A stretch of DNA of 64,000 nt from the NCBI GenBank assembly GCA_947628655.1, contig CANRAS010000002.1, forward strand, positions 1 to 64,000, in the 5' to 3' direction. This document shows positions 43,307 through 51,251 of this stretch, piece after piece. A model generated the notes under the pieces. The model did no database searches and was not told the origin of the DNA. It was given only the letters and a program-made list of their open reading frames with translations. The first letter of the stretch is position 1. Each line of letters begins with the position of its first letter. The translations under genes were made by a program, and so were the position numbers. The DNA is from an uncultured Clostridia bacterium. GTDB lineage: Bacteria; Bacillota; Clostridia; Oscillospirales; Ruminococcaceae.

Positions 43307-44803
43307 ATGGCTTATACAAACAGTTCTATGGTGGCATACACCAAACTCAGCCCGAACCATTCCGGGCAGCGGACGCATTCTATTGACCGCATCACTCCCC
43401 ACTGCGTGGTCGGTCAGTGTACGGCGGAGGGGCTTGGGGAGTGGTTTGAAAAAACCTCCACAAAGGCATCCAGCAATTACGGCATCGATAAGGACGGCCG
43501 TGTCGGGATGTATGTGGAGGAGAAGAACCGCTCATGGTGTTCCTCGTCCAATGCCAACGACCAGCGGGCGATTACCATCGAGTGCGCATCCGATACCACG
43601 GAGCCATATGCGTTCCGTGACATTGTATATCAGACGCTTATCAAGCTGTGCGCGGATATTTGCAAGAGAAACGGCAAGACGAAGCTCCTGTGGCTCGGCG
43701 ATAAGGATAAGACGCTCGCCTATGAACCGAAGTCCGGCGAGATGATCCTGACCGTCCACCGGTGGTTCGCAAACAAAAGCTGTCCCGGCAACTGGATGTA
43801 TGCCAGGATGGGCGATCTTGCGGAAAAGGTCACGGCGGTTCTCGGCAGTGGTACCGGGGGTACCGATGGTTTCACTACTACACAGGGAACACAGGCTTCT
43901 GCCTTTTCTTCTCTTTCAGAGTCGGATGTCGTAAAGAGTGTGGGAGCATTGTTTACGGCAGACCAGAAAAAAACGGGCATCCTCGCATCGGTTTCGATGG
44001 CGCAGTTCGTCCTCGAATCCGGCTACGGCAAGTCGGAACTGGCGCAGAACGCCAATAACGTGTTCGGCATGAAATGCTCACTCTCCGGCAACACCTGGAG
44101 CGGTTCGACCTGGGACGGCAAAAGCAAGTACACCAAGCAGACGAAGGAGCAGCATACGGACGGCAGCTACGAGACAATTACGGCGGACTTCCGCAAGTAT
44201 CCGTGTGTGGAGGACTCCATCGCCGACCACAGCGCGTATCTCCTCGGAGCGAAGAACGGCAGTAAACTCCGCTATGACGGTTTGAAAGGTTGCACCGACT
44301 ATAAGAAAGCCGTGCAGATCATCAAGGACGGCGGCTATGCCACGAGTCTTACCTATGTACAGAACCTCTGCTCGATCATCGAGCGGTGGAACCTTACGCA
44401 GTTCGATGTAAAAGAGAGCGAGACGGCTATTGCCTGGTACCGCGTCCGTAAGACCTGGGCTGATTCCAAGACGCAGAAAGGCGCGTACAAGATTTTGGAG
44501 AATGCCAAAAAGTGCGCTGATGCCAATCCGGGATATAGTGTGTTTGATGTAAATGGTGTAAACATCTACACACCGAAAACAACTACTCCCGTCACGCCGG
44601 ATGTTCCGTTCCTCGTGCGGATCACCATCACCGACCTTAATATCCGCAAAGGGCCTGGAACGGATTATGACAGGACGCAGTTCATCCCCGTGGGCGTTTA
44701 CACCATCGTGGAGGTCAAGTCCGGCAAAGGCTCGACCGCAGGATGGGGACGATTGAAGAGCGGCGCGGGATGGATCAGTCTCGACTTCGCCACGAGGATT
44801 TAA
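43307..44803 (+). CDS. endolysin: amidase + glucosaminidase + SH3 domain
   Basis: 498 residues from ATG 43307 (AAAGGAGG upstream). The N-terminal amidase_2 domain has RITPHCVVGQ (metal His), NYGIDKDGRVGMYVEEKNRS and VHRWFANKSCPGNWMY. A central glucosaminidase domain contains ILASVSMAQFVLESGYGKSE, ANNVFGMKCS and SIADHSAYLLG. The C-terminus has a bacterial SH3-type wall-binding domain (ITITDLNIRKGPGTDYDRTQ to GAGWISLDF). It has no signal peptide, as expected for holin-dependent release. The second palindromic element begins three bases after its stop. Confidence 0.95.
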   Translation: MAYTNSSMVAYTKLSPNHSGQRTHSIDRITPHCVVGQCTAEGLGEWFEKTSTKASSNYGIDKDGRVGMYVEEKNRSWCSSSNANDQRAITIECASDTTEPYAFRDIVYQTLIKLCADICKRNGKTKLLWLGDKDKTLAYEPKSGEMILTVHRWFANKSCPGNWMYARMGDLAEKVTAVLGSGTGGTDGFTTTQGTQASAFSSLSESDVVKSVGALFTADQKKTGILASVSMAQFVLESGYGKSELAQNANNVFGMKCSLSGNTWSGSTWDGKSKYTKQTKEQHTDGSYETITADFRKYPCVEDSIADHSAYLLGAKNGSKLRYDGLKGCTDYKKAVQIIKDGGYATSLTYVQNLCSIIERWNLTQFDVKESETAIAWYRVRKTWADSKTQKGAYKILENAKKCADANPGYSVFDVNGVNIYTPKTTTPVTPDVPFLVRITITDLNIRKGPGTDYDRTQFIPVGVYTIVEVKSGKGSTAGWGRLKSGAGWISLDFATRI

Positions 44804-44805
44804 TC

Positions 44806-44963
44806 GGAACACGAGAACACATAGGAACAGCAAATTTCTATCTCTCCGTATATAATACACATTTTTTATATACCCTATTTTCGTTCACGAAATTTATGTT
44901 GTAATAGGATTTTTCGTGTTCCTCGTGTTCCAACCGTTGAAAATAAAGGATTATTCGGAACAG
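44806..44963. repeat. ~160 bp palindromic element, copy 2
   Basis: Second copy of the element at 16882, same orientation: GGAACACGAGAACAC at the left, TATATAATACACAT in the centre, TCGTGTTCCTCGTGTTCC and GGAACAG at the right. The centre has diverged, but arms and boxes are kept. Together the copies bracket the late region and lie after the last gene of their operons. Confidence 0.7.
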
Positions 44964-45026
44964 GTATGGCCTGTGGGTGTCTCTTCGGAGAGCCTGCAGG
45001 CCGCTTTTTTTATGCCGTAACGGTGG

Positions 45027-45053
45027 GGGTTGAATTTTTCGGTAGTGAGTGAG
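45027..45053 (+). promoter_or_regulatory. repeated leader motif, copy 3
   Basis: GGGTTGAATTTTTCGGTAGT followed by GAGTGAGG, as at 8951 and 10684. It lies 43 bases before the ATG at 45097. Confidence 0.5.
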
Positions 45054-45096
45054 GGAGATACCACAAGACGCATCCCTCGGAAGGAGCCGAAGGATT

Positions 45097-45522
45097 ATGA
45101 CTGACAATCAAAAATCGCAGATCATCAAACTCCGCGCCGCAGGCAACGGCTACGGCAAGATTGCCCAGACGCTTGGCATATCTCTGAACACAGTAAAGTC
45201 TTTCTGCCGCAGGAACGATATCAACGGGAACGCTGCAATCGAGCCTTCCGTTACACTCACCGGCGAAACAACAGCCTGCGAGAACTGCGGTCGGGAGATT
45301 CAACAGATCGCCAAGCAGAAGAAAAAGCGCTTCTGCTGCGACAAGTGCCGTAACGAGTGGTGGAACAGCCATCTCGACCAAGTGAAGCGTAAGGCGGTCT
45401 ACGATTTCAGATGCCCGCACTGCGGTAAGGAGTTCCACATTTACGGGGACAGGCGCAGGAAGTATTGCAGCCATGAATGCTACATCGCCGACCGTTTCAA
45501 AGGTGGTGACGGCGATGAGTAA
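45097..45522 (+). CDS. HTH and zinc-ribbon small protein of the recombinase cluster
   Basis: 141 residues from ATG 45097, with AAGGAG upstream. An N-terminal resolvase-like helix-turn-helix (QIIKLRAAGNGYGKIAQTLG, SLNTVKSFCRR) is followed by two Cys clusters: CENCGREIQQIAKQKKKRFC..C and CPHCGKEF...YCSHEC, likely zinc ribbons. Such proteins regularly precede serine recombinases in Firmicute elements and may direct or regulate recombination. It overlaps the next gene by eight bases. Confidence 0.78.
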   Translation: MTDNQKSQIIKLRAAGNGYGKIAQTLGISLNTVKSFCRRNDINGNAAIEPSVTLTGETTACENCGREIQQIAKQKKKRFCCDKCRNEWWNSHLDQVKRKAVYDFRCPHCGKEFHIYGDRRRKYCSHECYIADRFKGGDGDE

Positions 45523-45700
45523 AGAAGACTTCCGCAACGAAAAGCTCTATCAGACCACCATGCACCTTGCCAGGAAGATGCTCGAAGAAGGCATTATTTC
45601 CGATGAGGAGTATCGTCAGATTGATACAATTTTCCTTGAGAAATATAAGCCTGTTTTCGGCACATTATTTTCGGATATATCGTTGACTTCCGGGGCGTAA
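45515..45700 (+). CDS. SHOCT-like small protein of the recombinase cluster
   Basis: 61 residues. KLYQTTMHLARKMLEEGIIS, DEEYRQIDTIFLEKYKP is a SHOCT-like pattern (M...G.IseeEy...), common just before large serine recombinase genes. It starts within the previous gene with GGTGGTGA upstream. Its role is unknown; a recombinase partner is plausible. Confidence 0.75.
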   Translation: MSKEDFRNEKLYQTTMHLARKMLEEGIISDEEYRQIDTIFLEKYKPVFGTLFSDISLTSGA

Positions 45701-45713
45701 AGAGTGATGTATA
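45683..45713 (+). promoter_or_regulatory. phage promoter-like element, copy C
   Basis: TTGACT (45683-45688), 17 bp, then GATGTA inside AGAGTGATGTATA (45701-45713), an exact 13-base match to copy A. It overlaps the end of the SHOCT-like gene and would drive the recombinases starting at 45735. Confidence 0.55.
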
Positions 45714-45734
45714 GTGTCGGAAAGGAGTGATTTC

Positions 45735-47510
45735 ATGGCAAAAATCACAAGGGTCGAACAGGCAGTGCCGACCATAAAAGCGAAGAAAAAAGTCGCTGCC
45801 TATGCCCGCATCTCGATGGAATCGGAACGCATGAACCATTCCCTCTCCGCACAGATCAGCTACTACAGTTCCCTGATACAAAAGAATCCTGACTGGCAGT
45901 ACGCAGGCGTGTTCGCGGACGATGGGATCAGCGGCACTGGCATAGCCAAGCGCGATGAATTCAAGCGTATGATTGAAGCCGCCGACAACGGCGAGATCGA
46001 CATCATCCTTACGAAATCAATCCAACGGTTCGCCAGGAACACGGTGGACCTGCTGGAGACGGTGCGGCACTTGAAGGATATCGGCGTGGAGGTGCGGTTC
46101 GAGAAAGAACACATCAATTCCATGAGCGGTGACGGCGAGTTGATGCTGACCATCCTCGCATCCTTCGCACAGGAAGAAAGCCGGAGCCTTTCAGAGAACT
46201 GCAAATGGGGTATCAGAAAGCGGTTCGAGAAAGGGATACCGAACGGACACTTCCGGGTATACGGCTATCGCTGGGAAGGCGATGAACTGGTCATCGTGCC
46301 GGAGGAAGCGGAAGTCGTGAGACGCATTTTTCAGAACTTCCTGGACGGAAAATCAAGGCTGGAAACGGAGCGGGAGTTCGCCACCGAGGGCATCACAACA
46401 AGAGAAGGATGCCGTTGGGTGGATTCCAATATCAAGGTGGTTCTCACAAACGTGACCTACACGGGAAACCTTCTCCTGCAGAAAGAGTTCATTTCCGATC
46501 CCATTTCAAAGCAGCGGAAAAAGAACAAGGGACAGCTACCGCAGTACTATGTGGAGGACACACATCCCACCATCATCGACAAAGCGACCTTCGATTATGT
46601 GCAGGAGGAGATCGCACGGCGCAAGGAACTGGGACCGAGGGCGAACAAAAGCCTGAACCTTACCTGCTTTTCGGGAATGCTGAAATGCCCGCACTGCGGT
46701 CAAAGCTATATGCACAACAAGCGTACTGACCGGGGCTTCATGGAGTTTTGGGTCTGCGGTTCGAGGAAGAAAAAAGGCGGTCGGTGTCCCGTCGGCGGCA
46801 GCATAAACCACGAGAACCTCAAGAAAGCCTGCGCCGCCGTCCTCGGCCTGGATGAGTTCGATGAGGATGCATTCCATGATAGAGTGGATTTCATCAACGT
46901 GCCGGAACGCGGGATGCTTGAGTTCCATCTGAAGAACGGCGAGGTCATTACTAAGGACTGCCCGAACACAGGACACAAGGACTGCTGGACTGCGGAGTAC
47001 AGAGCGAAAACATCAGAGAAACGCAGGAAAAGACCGAACTGCAAAGGCTCCTCCGTCATGACGGGCAAGATAAAGTGCGTGGGGTGCGGGTGCAATTTCC
47101 GCAGAGCCACGCAGCCGTCTTCTACATCGGAAAGCGGCAAAGCCTACTACTGGCGGTGCGCTGAGCGGGACGGATGCGAAACGGTCGGTCTGCGAGAGGA
47201 TGTGTTGAAACCATTCATAGCGGAGACGCTCGGCATTGCTGAATATGACGATGGTGAGTTTGAAAAGCGGATAGACCACATTGATGTGCTTTCCGCTACG
47301 GAGATGGTTTTCCATTTCAAGGACGGCAGGACGGTCAGCCGCACATGGGAGCAGCCGAAACGGGTCGGCAGACCTTGGACGGATGAGCAGAGAGCCAAGT
47401 TTAAGGAATCCATCAAGGGTAGGTATACGCCGGAGGTACGGCAGCAGATGAGCGAACACATGAAACAATTACGGAAGGAGCGTGGTAAAGCATGGCGCAA
47501 AGAAAAGTAA
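45735..47510 (+). CDS. large serine recombinase 1
   Basis: 591 residues from ATG 45735 (AAAGGAG upstream). The catalytic domain has VAAYARISMESERMNHSLSA (nucleophile Ser in YARIS), GVFADDGISGTGIAKRDEFK, LTKSIQRFARNTVDLLETV and ILASFAQEESRSLSENCKWG. The recombinase domain follows, then two Cys clusters (LKCPHCGQSYMHN; IKCVGCGCNFRRA). The C-terminus has RVGRPWTDEQRAKFKESIKG. It likely catalyses prophage integration and excision with recombinase 2, whose gene overlaps its 3' end by 19 bases. Confidence 0.95.
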   Translation: MAKITRVEQAVPTIKAKKKVAAYARISMESERMNHSLSAQISYYSSLIQKNPDWQYAGVFADDGISGTGIAKRDEFKRMIEAADNGEIDIILTKSIQRFARNTVDLLETVRHLKDIGVEVRFEKEHINSMSGDGELMLTILASFAQEESRSLSENCKWGIRKRFEKGIPNGHFRVYGYRWEGDELVIVPEEAEVVRRIFQNFLDGKSRLETEREFATEGITTREGCRWVDSNIKVVLTNVTYTGNLLLQKEFISDPISKQRKKNKGQLPQYYVEDTHPTIIDKATFDYVQEEIARRKELGPRANKSLNLTCFSGMLKCPHCGQSYMHNKRTDRGFMEFWVCGSRKKKGGRCPVGGSINHENLKKACAAVLGLDEFDEDAFHDRVDFINVPERGMLEFHLKNGEVITKDCPNTGHKDCWTAEYRAKTSEKRRKRPNCKGSSVMTGKIKCVGCGCNFRRATQPSSTSESGKAYYWRCAERDGCETVGLREDVLKPFIAETLGIAEYDDGEFEKRIDHIDVLSATEMVFHFKDGRTVSRTWEQPKRVGRPWTDEQRAKFKESIKGRYTPEVRQQMSEHMKQLRKERGKAWRKEK

Positions 47511-49072
47511 CGGCAATTCCAGCTACCATCAGCCGGTACACGGCCACGCCGATCAACAGTACGAAGAAGCGCCGCGTTGCCGGATATGCCCGCGTTTCGA
47601 CCGACCACGAAGACCAGACCACGAGCTACGAGGCACAGGTCGATTACTACACCAACTACATTAAGAGCCGGGACGATTGGGAGTTCGTTGCCATATACAC
47701 GGACGAAGGAATCTCGGCAACGAACACCAAAAAGCGCGAGGGCTTCAAAACAATGATTGCCGATGCCCTTGCAGGGAAAATCGATCTCATTGTTACCAAG
47801 AGCGTGAGCCGTTTCGCAAGGAATACGGTAGACAGCCTTACCACGGTGCGGAAGCTGAAGGATGAGGGCATTGAGATTTATTTCGAGAAAGAAAACATAT
47901 GGACGCTGGATTCCAAGGGCGAACTGCTCATCACCATTATGTCGAGCCTTGCGCAGGAAGAAAGCCGCTCCATTTCCGAAAACGTCACCTGGGGGCAGCG
48001 CAAGCGCATGGCAGACGGAAAGGTCAGCTTTGCCTACAGTCGCTTTCTTGGGCTGGAGAAGGATAAAGAAACCGGCAAGATTGTGGTCAATCCCGAGCAG
48101 GCAGAAACCGTGCGTCTGATCTTCCACCTGTTCCTTGAGGGCATGACGCCGCACTCCATCGCCACGGAACTTACGAGCCGGGGCATCAAGACACCTGCAG
48201 GCAAGGACGTGTGGAACCAACAGACGGTGCGCCGGATGCTCTCGAACGAGAAATACAAGGGCGATGCCCTTTTGCAGAAGGAGTTCACGGTGGACTTCCT
48301 TCAGAAAAAGATGAAGAAGAACGAGGGTGAAGTTCCGCAATACTATGTGGAGGGCAACCACGAGGCAATCATCAGCCCGGCGGTGTTCGACTTGGTGCAA
48401 GCGGAGCTTGCCAAGCGCACGAAGGGCGGTTCACGATACAGCGGCGTGAGCATTTTCTCAAACAAGATCAAATGTGCCGACTGCGGCGGATGGTTCGGCT
48501 CGAAGGTCTGGCATTCCACAGACCGCTACCGCAAGGTCATCTACCGCTGCAACCGCAAGTACAACGGTGAGAAGTGCCAGACTCCCCATGTTACGGAGGA
48601 CGAGGTTAAGGAGGCGTTTGTGTCGGCATACAACCAACTCGTGACGGAGAAAAAAGAGATCATTGCCAATGCAGAGATCATCCGCAAAACACTCTGTGTC
48701 ACCGATTCCCTGCAGGAAGAAAAGGGCAGGCTGGAGGAAGAGATGGTGGTGCTGGTGGAAATGACGCAGAACATCGTGGCGGAGAATGCCCGTGTCGCAC
48801 AGGATCAGGATGAGTACCAGAAACGCTACGATGGACTTGTCCAGCGGTACGATACGGCGAAGGCTCGGTACGATAAGGTGGTAGCCGCCATCTCCGCCAA
48901 AGAAACGCAGAGCGAACGGTTGGCAAACTTCATCAAGGTGCTGAAAGCCCAAGACGGCACCATCAGCGAGTTTGACGGCAGCCTTTGGAGCAGCATGGTC
49001 GAGTTCGTCACGGTGGGCAGGGGCAAGGAGATCACGGTCACCTTCCGGGACGGTACGGAGATACAGGCATAA
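47492..49072 (+). CDS. large serine recombinase 2
   Basis: 526 residues. RRVAGYARVSTDHEDQTTSY holds the catalytic Ser; IYTDEGISATNTKKREGFKT, TKSVSRFARNTVDSLTTVRK and IMSSLAQEESRSISENVTWG complete the resolvase domain. A recombinase domain, a zinc ribbon (IKCADCGGWFGSK...CNRKYNGEKC) and a long coiled coil (about 400-480) follow, the last typical of large serine integrases. The start overlaps recombinase 1 with AAGGAGCG upstream. The two proteins differ enough to be old paralogues rather than a recent duplication. Confidence 0.95.
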   Translation: MAQRKVTAIPATISRYTATPINSTKKRRVAGYARVSTDHEDQTTSYEAQVDYYTNYIKSRDDWEFVAIYTDEGISATNTKKREGFKTMIADALAGKIDLIVTKSVSRFARNTVDSLTTVRKLKDEGIEIYFEKENIWTLDSKGELLITIMSSLAQEESRSISENVTWGQRKRMADGKVSFAYSRFLGLEKDKETGKIVVNPEQAETVRLIFHLFLEGMTPHSIATELTSRGIKTPAGKDVWNQQTVRRMLSNEKYKGDALLQKEFTVDFLQKKMKKNEGEVPQYYVEGNHEAIISPAVFDLVQAELAKRTKGGSRYSGVSIFSNKIKCADCGGWFGSKVWHSTDRYRKVIYRCNRKYNGEKCQTPHVTEDEVKEAFVSAYNQLVTEKKEIIANAEIIRKTLCVTDSLQEEKGRLEEEMVVLVEMTQNIVAENARVAQDQDEYQKRYDGLVQRYDTAKARYDKVVAAISAKETQSERLANFIKVLKAQDGTISEFDGSLWSSMVEFVTVGRGKEITVTFRDGTEIQA

Positions 49073-49093
49073 CAGATACACAGGCAGGAACGG

Positions 49094-49121
49094 CACTCGG
49101 CTACGGTCGGGTGTCTTTTTT
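49094..49121 (+). terminator. intrinsic terminator of the recombinase operon
   Basis: CACTCG (49094-49099) pairs with CGGGTG (49108-49113), followed by TCTTTTTT. It separates the recombinases from the cargo island. Confidence 0.75.
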
Positions 49122-49151
49122 CGTTATGGGGTAGAAATGTTCATAAATATG

Positions 49152-49160
49152 TGGTATAAT
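49152..49160 (+). promoter_or_regulatory. extended -10 promoter of the cargo island
   Basis: TGGTATAAT (49152-49160) is a TGn extended -10 element. No clear -35 is seen, which an extended -10 can tolerate. It lies 65 bases before the HTH gene. Confidence 0.55.
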
Positions 49161-49224
49161 AAATAACACTTTGAGTGCAATAAACCAACAAAATTATCGT
49201 TAGAAACAACAGAGGGATTGAAAT

Positions 49225-49440
49225 ATGGTCAAGAACAATTTTGAAGTCGATGTCAAAGTAAAGTGCATCGAAGCTGATATGACACAGGCGAAACTCGGAG
49301 AGGAAGTCGGTACAACGGGTCAGTATGTGAATCGGCTCATCAAGAAAGGCGATTCCATCGTGAATAAAACCTTTGTTCAGATGCTCGAAGTTCTGGGCTA
49401 TGATATTCAGCTTACCTATGTAAAGCGCGAGGAGGAGTAA
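49225..49440 (+). CDS. small XRE-like HTH regulator
   Basis: 71 residues. FEVDVKVKCIEADMTQAKLG, EEVGTTGQYVNRLIKKGDSI forms an XRE-type helix-turn-helix. VQMLEVLGYDIQLTYVKREE completes a compact helical domain. GAGGGATTG precedes ATG 49225, and the DUF4268 gene follows after four bases. It could autoregulate that pair or be a prophage regulator; it is the only XRE-like protein seen in the prophage, yet it lacks a CI-type C-terminal domain. Confidence 0.75.
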   Translation: MVKNNFEVDVKVKCIEADMTQAKLGEEVGTTGQYVNRLIKKGDSIVNKTFVQMLEVLGYDIQLTYVKREEE

Positions 49441-49444
49441 GACA

Positions 49445-50371
49445 ATGGTGAACTTGAGCAGACTTGAAGAAATAAAAGATCTGCGGACGGTGTGGCCGCA
49501 TGAAGCCTTGGACTTTACTCCGTGGCTTTCACAGGACGATAACATCGCTCTCCTTGCAGATGCAGTGGGGCTTGATATTACCGTTGATGAGACAGAGTCT
49601 TCCGTGGGAGATTTCAATGTCGATATCTTTGCGTCTGAGACGGGGACGGATCGGAAAATCATCATAGAGAATCAACTGGAGGATACCAACCACGACCACC
49701 TCGGCAAGCTGATAACCTATGCGTCTGGTAAATCTGCGGATGTGATTATATGGGTCGTGAAACACGCTCGTGAGGAACACAAGGCGGCTATCGAATGGCT
49801 GAACAACCATACCGATGAGAAAATCGGATTCTTCCTCTGTGAGATAAAACTGTATCGCATCGGTACTTCCGAGCCTGCCGTGAAGTTTGAGGTCATTGAA
49901 AAACCTAACGACTGGACAAAGGAAGTAAAAAAGAGCGAGTCTGCAAATGGGACTCAGCAGCAGAGATACGATTATTGGGTGGCGTTCCAGGACTACGCTT
50001 TCCAAAACGCACAGTTTGCAAAGAACTTCAATCGCAGGAAGCCGTCTATGGATCATTGGATGAACTTCAGCGTGGGTTCTTCTGCCTGCCACATCGCCGT
50101 GTCGCAGATTCAGAAGCGGAACGAACTGGACGTGGAACTGTATATCAGCGAGGATAAAGACCTGTTCCACTCACTCTTTGATAATAAAGACGATATCGAA
50201 TCCGACGCTGAATTAACCTTTGACTGGCGAGAACTGCCGGAGCGTAAGGCAAGCCGTATCGTTATCGAGAAGAGCGTAACTTTCGGTGACAAGAATCAAT
50301 GGAACGCACAGTTTGACTGGATAATCGATGTCATGCTCAAGATGAAGAAAGCGTTCAAGAAATACTTATAA
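49445..50371 (+). CDS. DUF4268 protein with nuclease-like N-terminal domain
   Basis: 308 residues. The N-terminal half resembles a PD-(D/E)XK core: VGDFNVDIFASETGTDRKII, IENQLEDTNHDHLGKLITYA with Asp and Glu in place but Gln instead of the usual Lys (E-x-Q). The C-terminal half matches the DUF4268 pattern (YDYWVAFQDYAFQNAQFAKN; DVELYISEDKDLFHSLFDN; IDVMLKMKKAFKKYL). Proteins of this type occur in variable regions and are suspected of defence roles. It is coupled to the small HTH gene. Confidence 0.8.
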   Translation: MVNLSRLEEIKDLRTVWPHEALDFTPWLSQDDNIALLADAVGLDITVDETESSVGDFNVDIFASETGTDRKIIIENQLEDTNHDHLGKLITYASGKSADVIIWVVKHAREEHKAAIEWLNNHTDEKIGFFLCEIKLYRIGTSEPAVKFEVIEKPNDWTKEVKKSESANGTQQQRYDYWVAFQDYAFQNAQFAKNFNRRKPSMDHWMNFSVGSSACHIAVSQIQKRNELDVELYISEDKDLFHSLFDNKDDIESDAELTFDWRELPERKASRIVIEKSVTFGDKNQWNAQFDWIIDVMLKMKKAFKKYL

Positions 50372-50400
50372 TTTGTCTTGTTTGAGGGAGAAGATACAGA

Positions 50401-51240
50401 ATGGGTGAGAAAGTATATAAGCCAATTGTAAAAGATGGAGATCATCTCATTCGTTCCAAGGATAATCCAGACCGCGTGAGAGGATTGACGCGGGACGAGA
50501 ACAATCAGAATCCCGACATCATCGAGTGGGAAGAGTACGATGTTGACGATTTACGGAGCGATGATTATGATCCGTACCCTTATGAAGAACGGCGCGTTCA
50601 ATTAACACCGGAGCAGGAAGAGTTTGCACAGCAAGTCGGAGAAGCTCTGGGTGCGGCCATCGTAGCAGGAGGCATCTTGCTGTTTCGGGAGGTTATATCT
50701 CCTTGGTGGAAAAACACCGCATGGCCTTGGGTTAAGGAAAAGGGTCGCGGAATAAAAAATGCTGTCAGTGGGAAAAAGGAGCAAAAGACCACAACAACAG
50801 CAAAAACAGCTGTTAAAAAACAAGCTGAGCCAGATAGACGGCTTGCAGATGTTTCTTCGCAGATTGATAAGGTGTTTGAACAATTTTACTTCGAGATGGA
50901 TGAAGAGGAAGCCAAAGCCCATATGATGAGACTGGTCTATCATATGCTTGGCGTGGTAAATGAAATCCGGATAATCAGCAACGCTCGAATCAGGAAAGAC
51001 TGTGAATCGGAAGAACTGTGTATTGAACGGCAGAAGGAAGCTGAGAAGTTTCTTTCGGAGAAGGTGGCTGCTGGTTTGGATCAGTTACTTTCAAACGAAA
51101 ATTTACGACTTGACCTGAACACGTCAAGGGAATTGTTCTCATTGACTGGCGGGGGCGTTCGGCTCAATGGTGAATATGTTCCTGTGCAGGCGATAAAAAT
51201 TGATGAGGCATTAAAGGCAATTCAAATGCCGGAGTCATAA
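50401..51240 (+). CDS. membrane-anchored hypothetical protein
   Basis: 279 residues. A charged N-terminus (VKDGDHLIRSKDNPDRVRGL) leads to a hydrophobic segment near residues 77-97 (EALGAAIVAGGILLFREVIS), a basic linker (KEKGRGIKNAVSGKKEQKTT) and a helical C-terminal domain with MDEEEAKAHMMRLVYHMLG and LCIERQKEAEKFLSEK. One membrane pass is likely. No family recognised. GGGAGAAG precedes the ATG. A sensor or effector in the island is only a guess. Confidence 0.6.
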   Translation: MGEKVYKPIVKDGDHLIRSKDNPDRVRGLTRDENNQNPDIIEWEEYDVDDLRSDDYDPYPYEERRVQLTPEQEEFAQQVGEALGAAIVAGGILLFREVISPWWKNTAWPWVKEKGRGIKNAVSGKKEQKTTTTAKTAVKKQAEPDRRLADVSSQIDKVFEQFYFEMDEEEAKAHMMRLVYHMLGVVNEIRIISNARIRKDCESEELCIERQKEAEKFLSEKVAAGLDQLLSNENLRLDLNTSRELFSLTGGGVRLNGEYVPVQAIKIDEALKAIQMPES

Positions 51241-51251
51241 AGGATGTATAT

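Noticed and set aside
47147-48400. 417-residue minus-strand open frame across the two recombinases
   Set aside because: Shadow of both recombinase genes; no motif or start signal.
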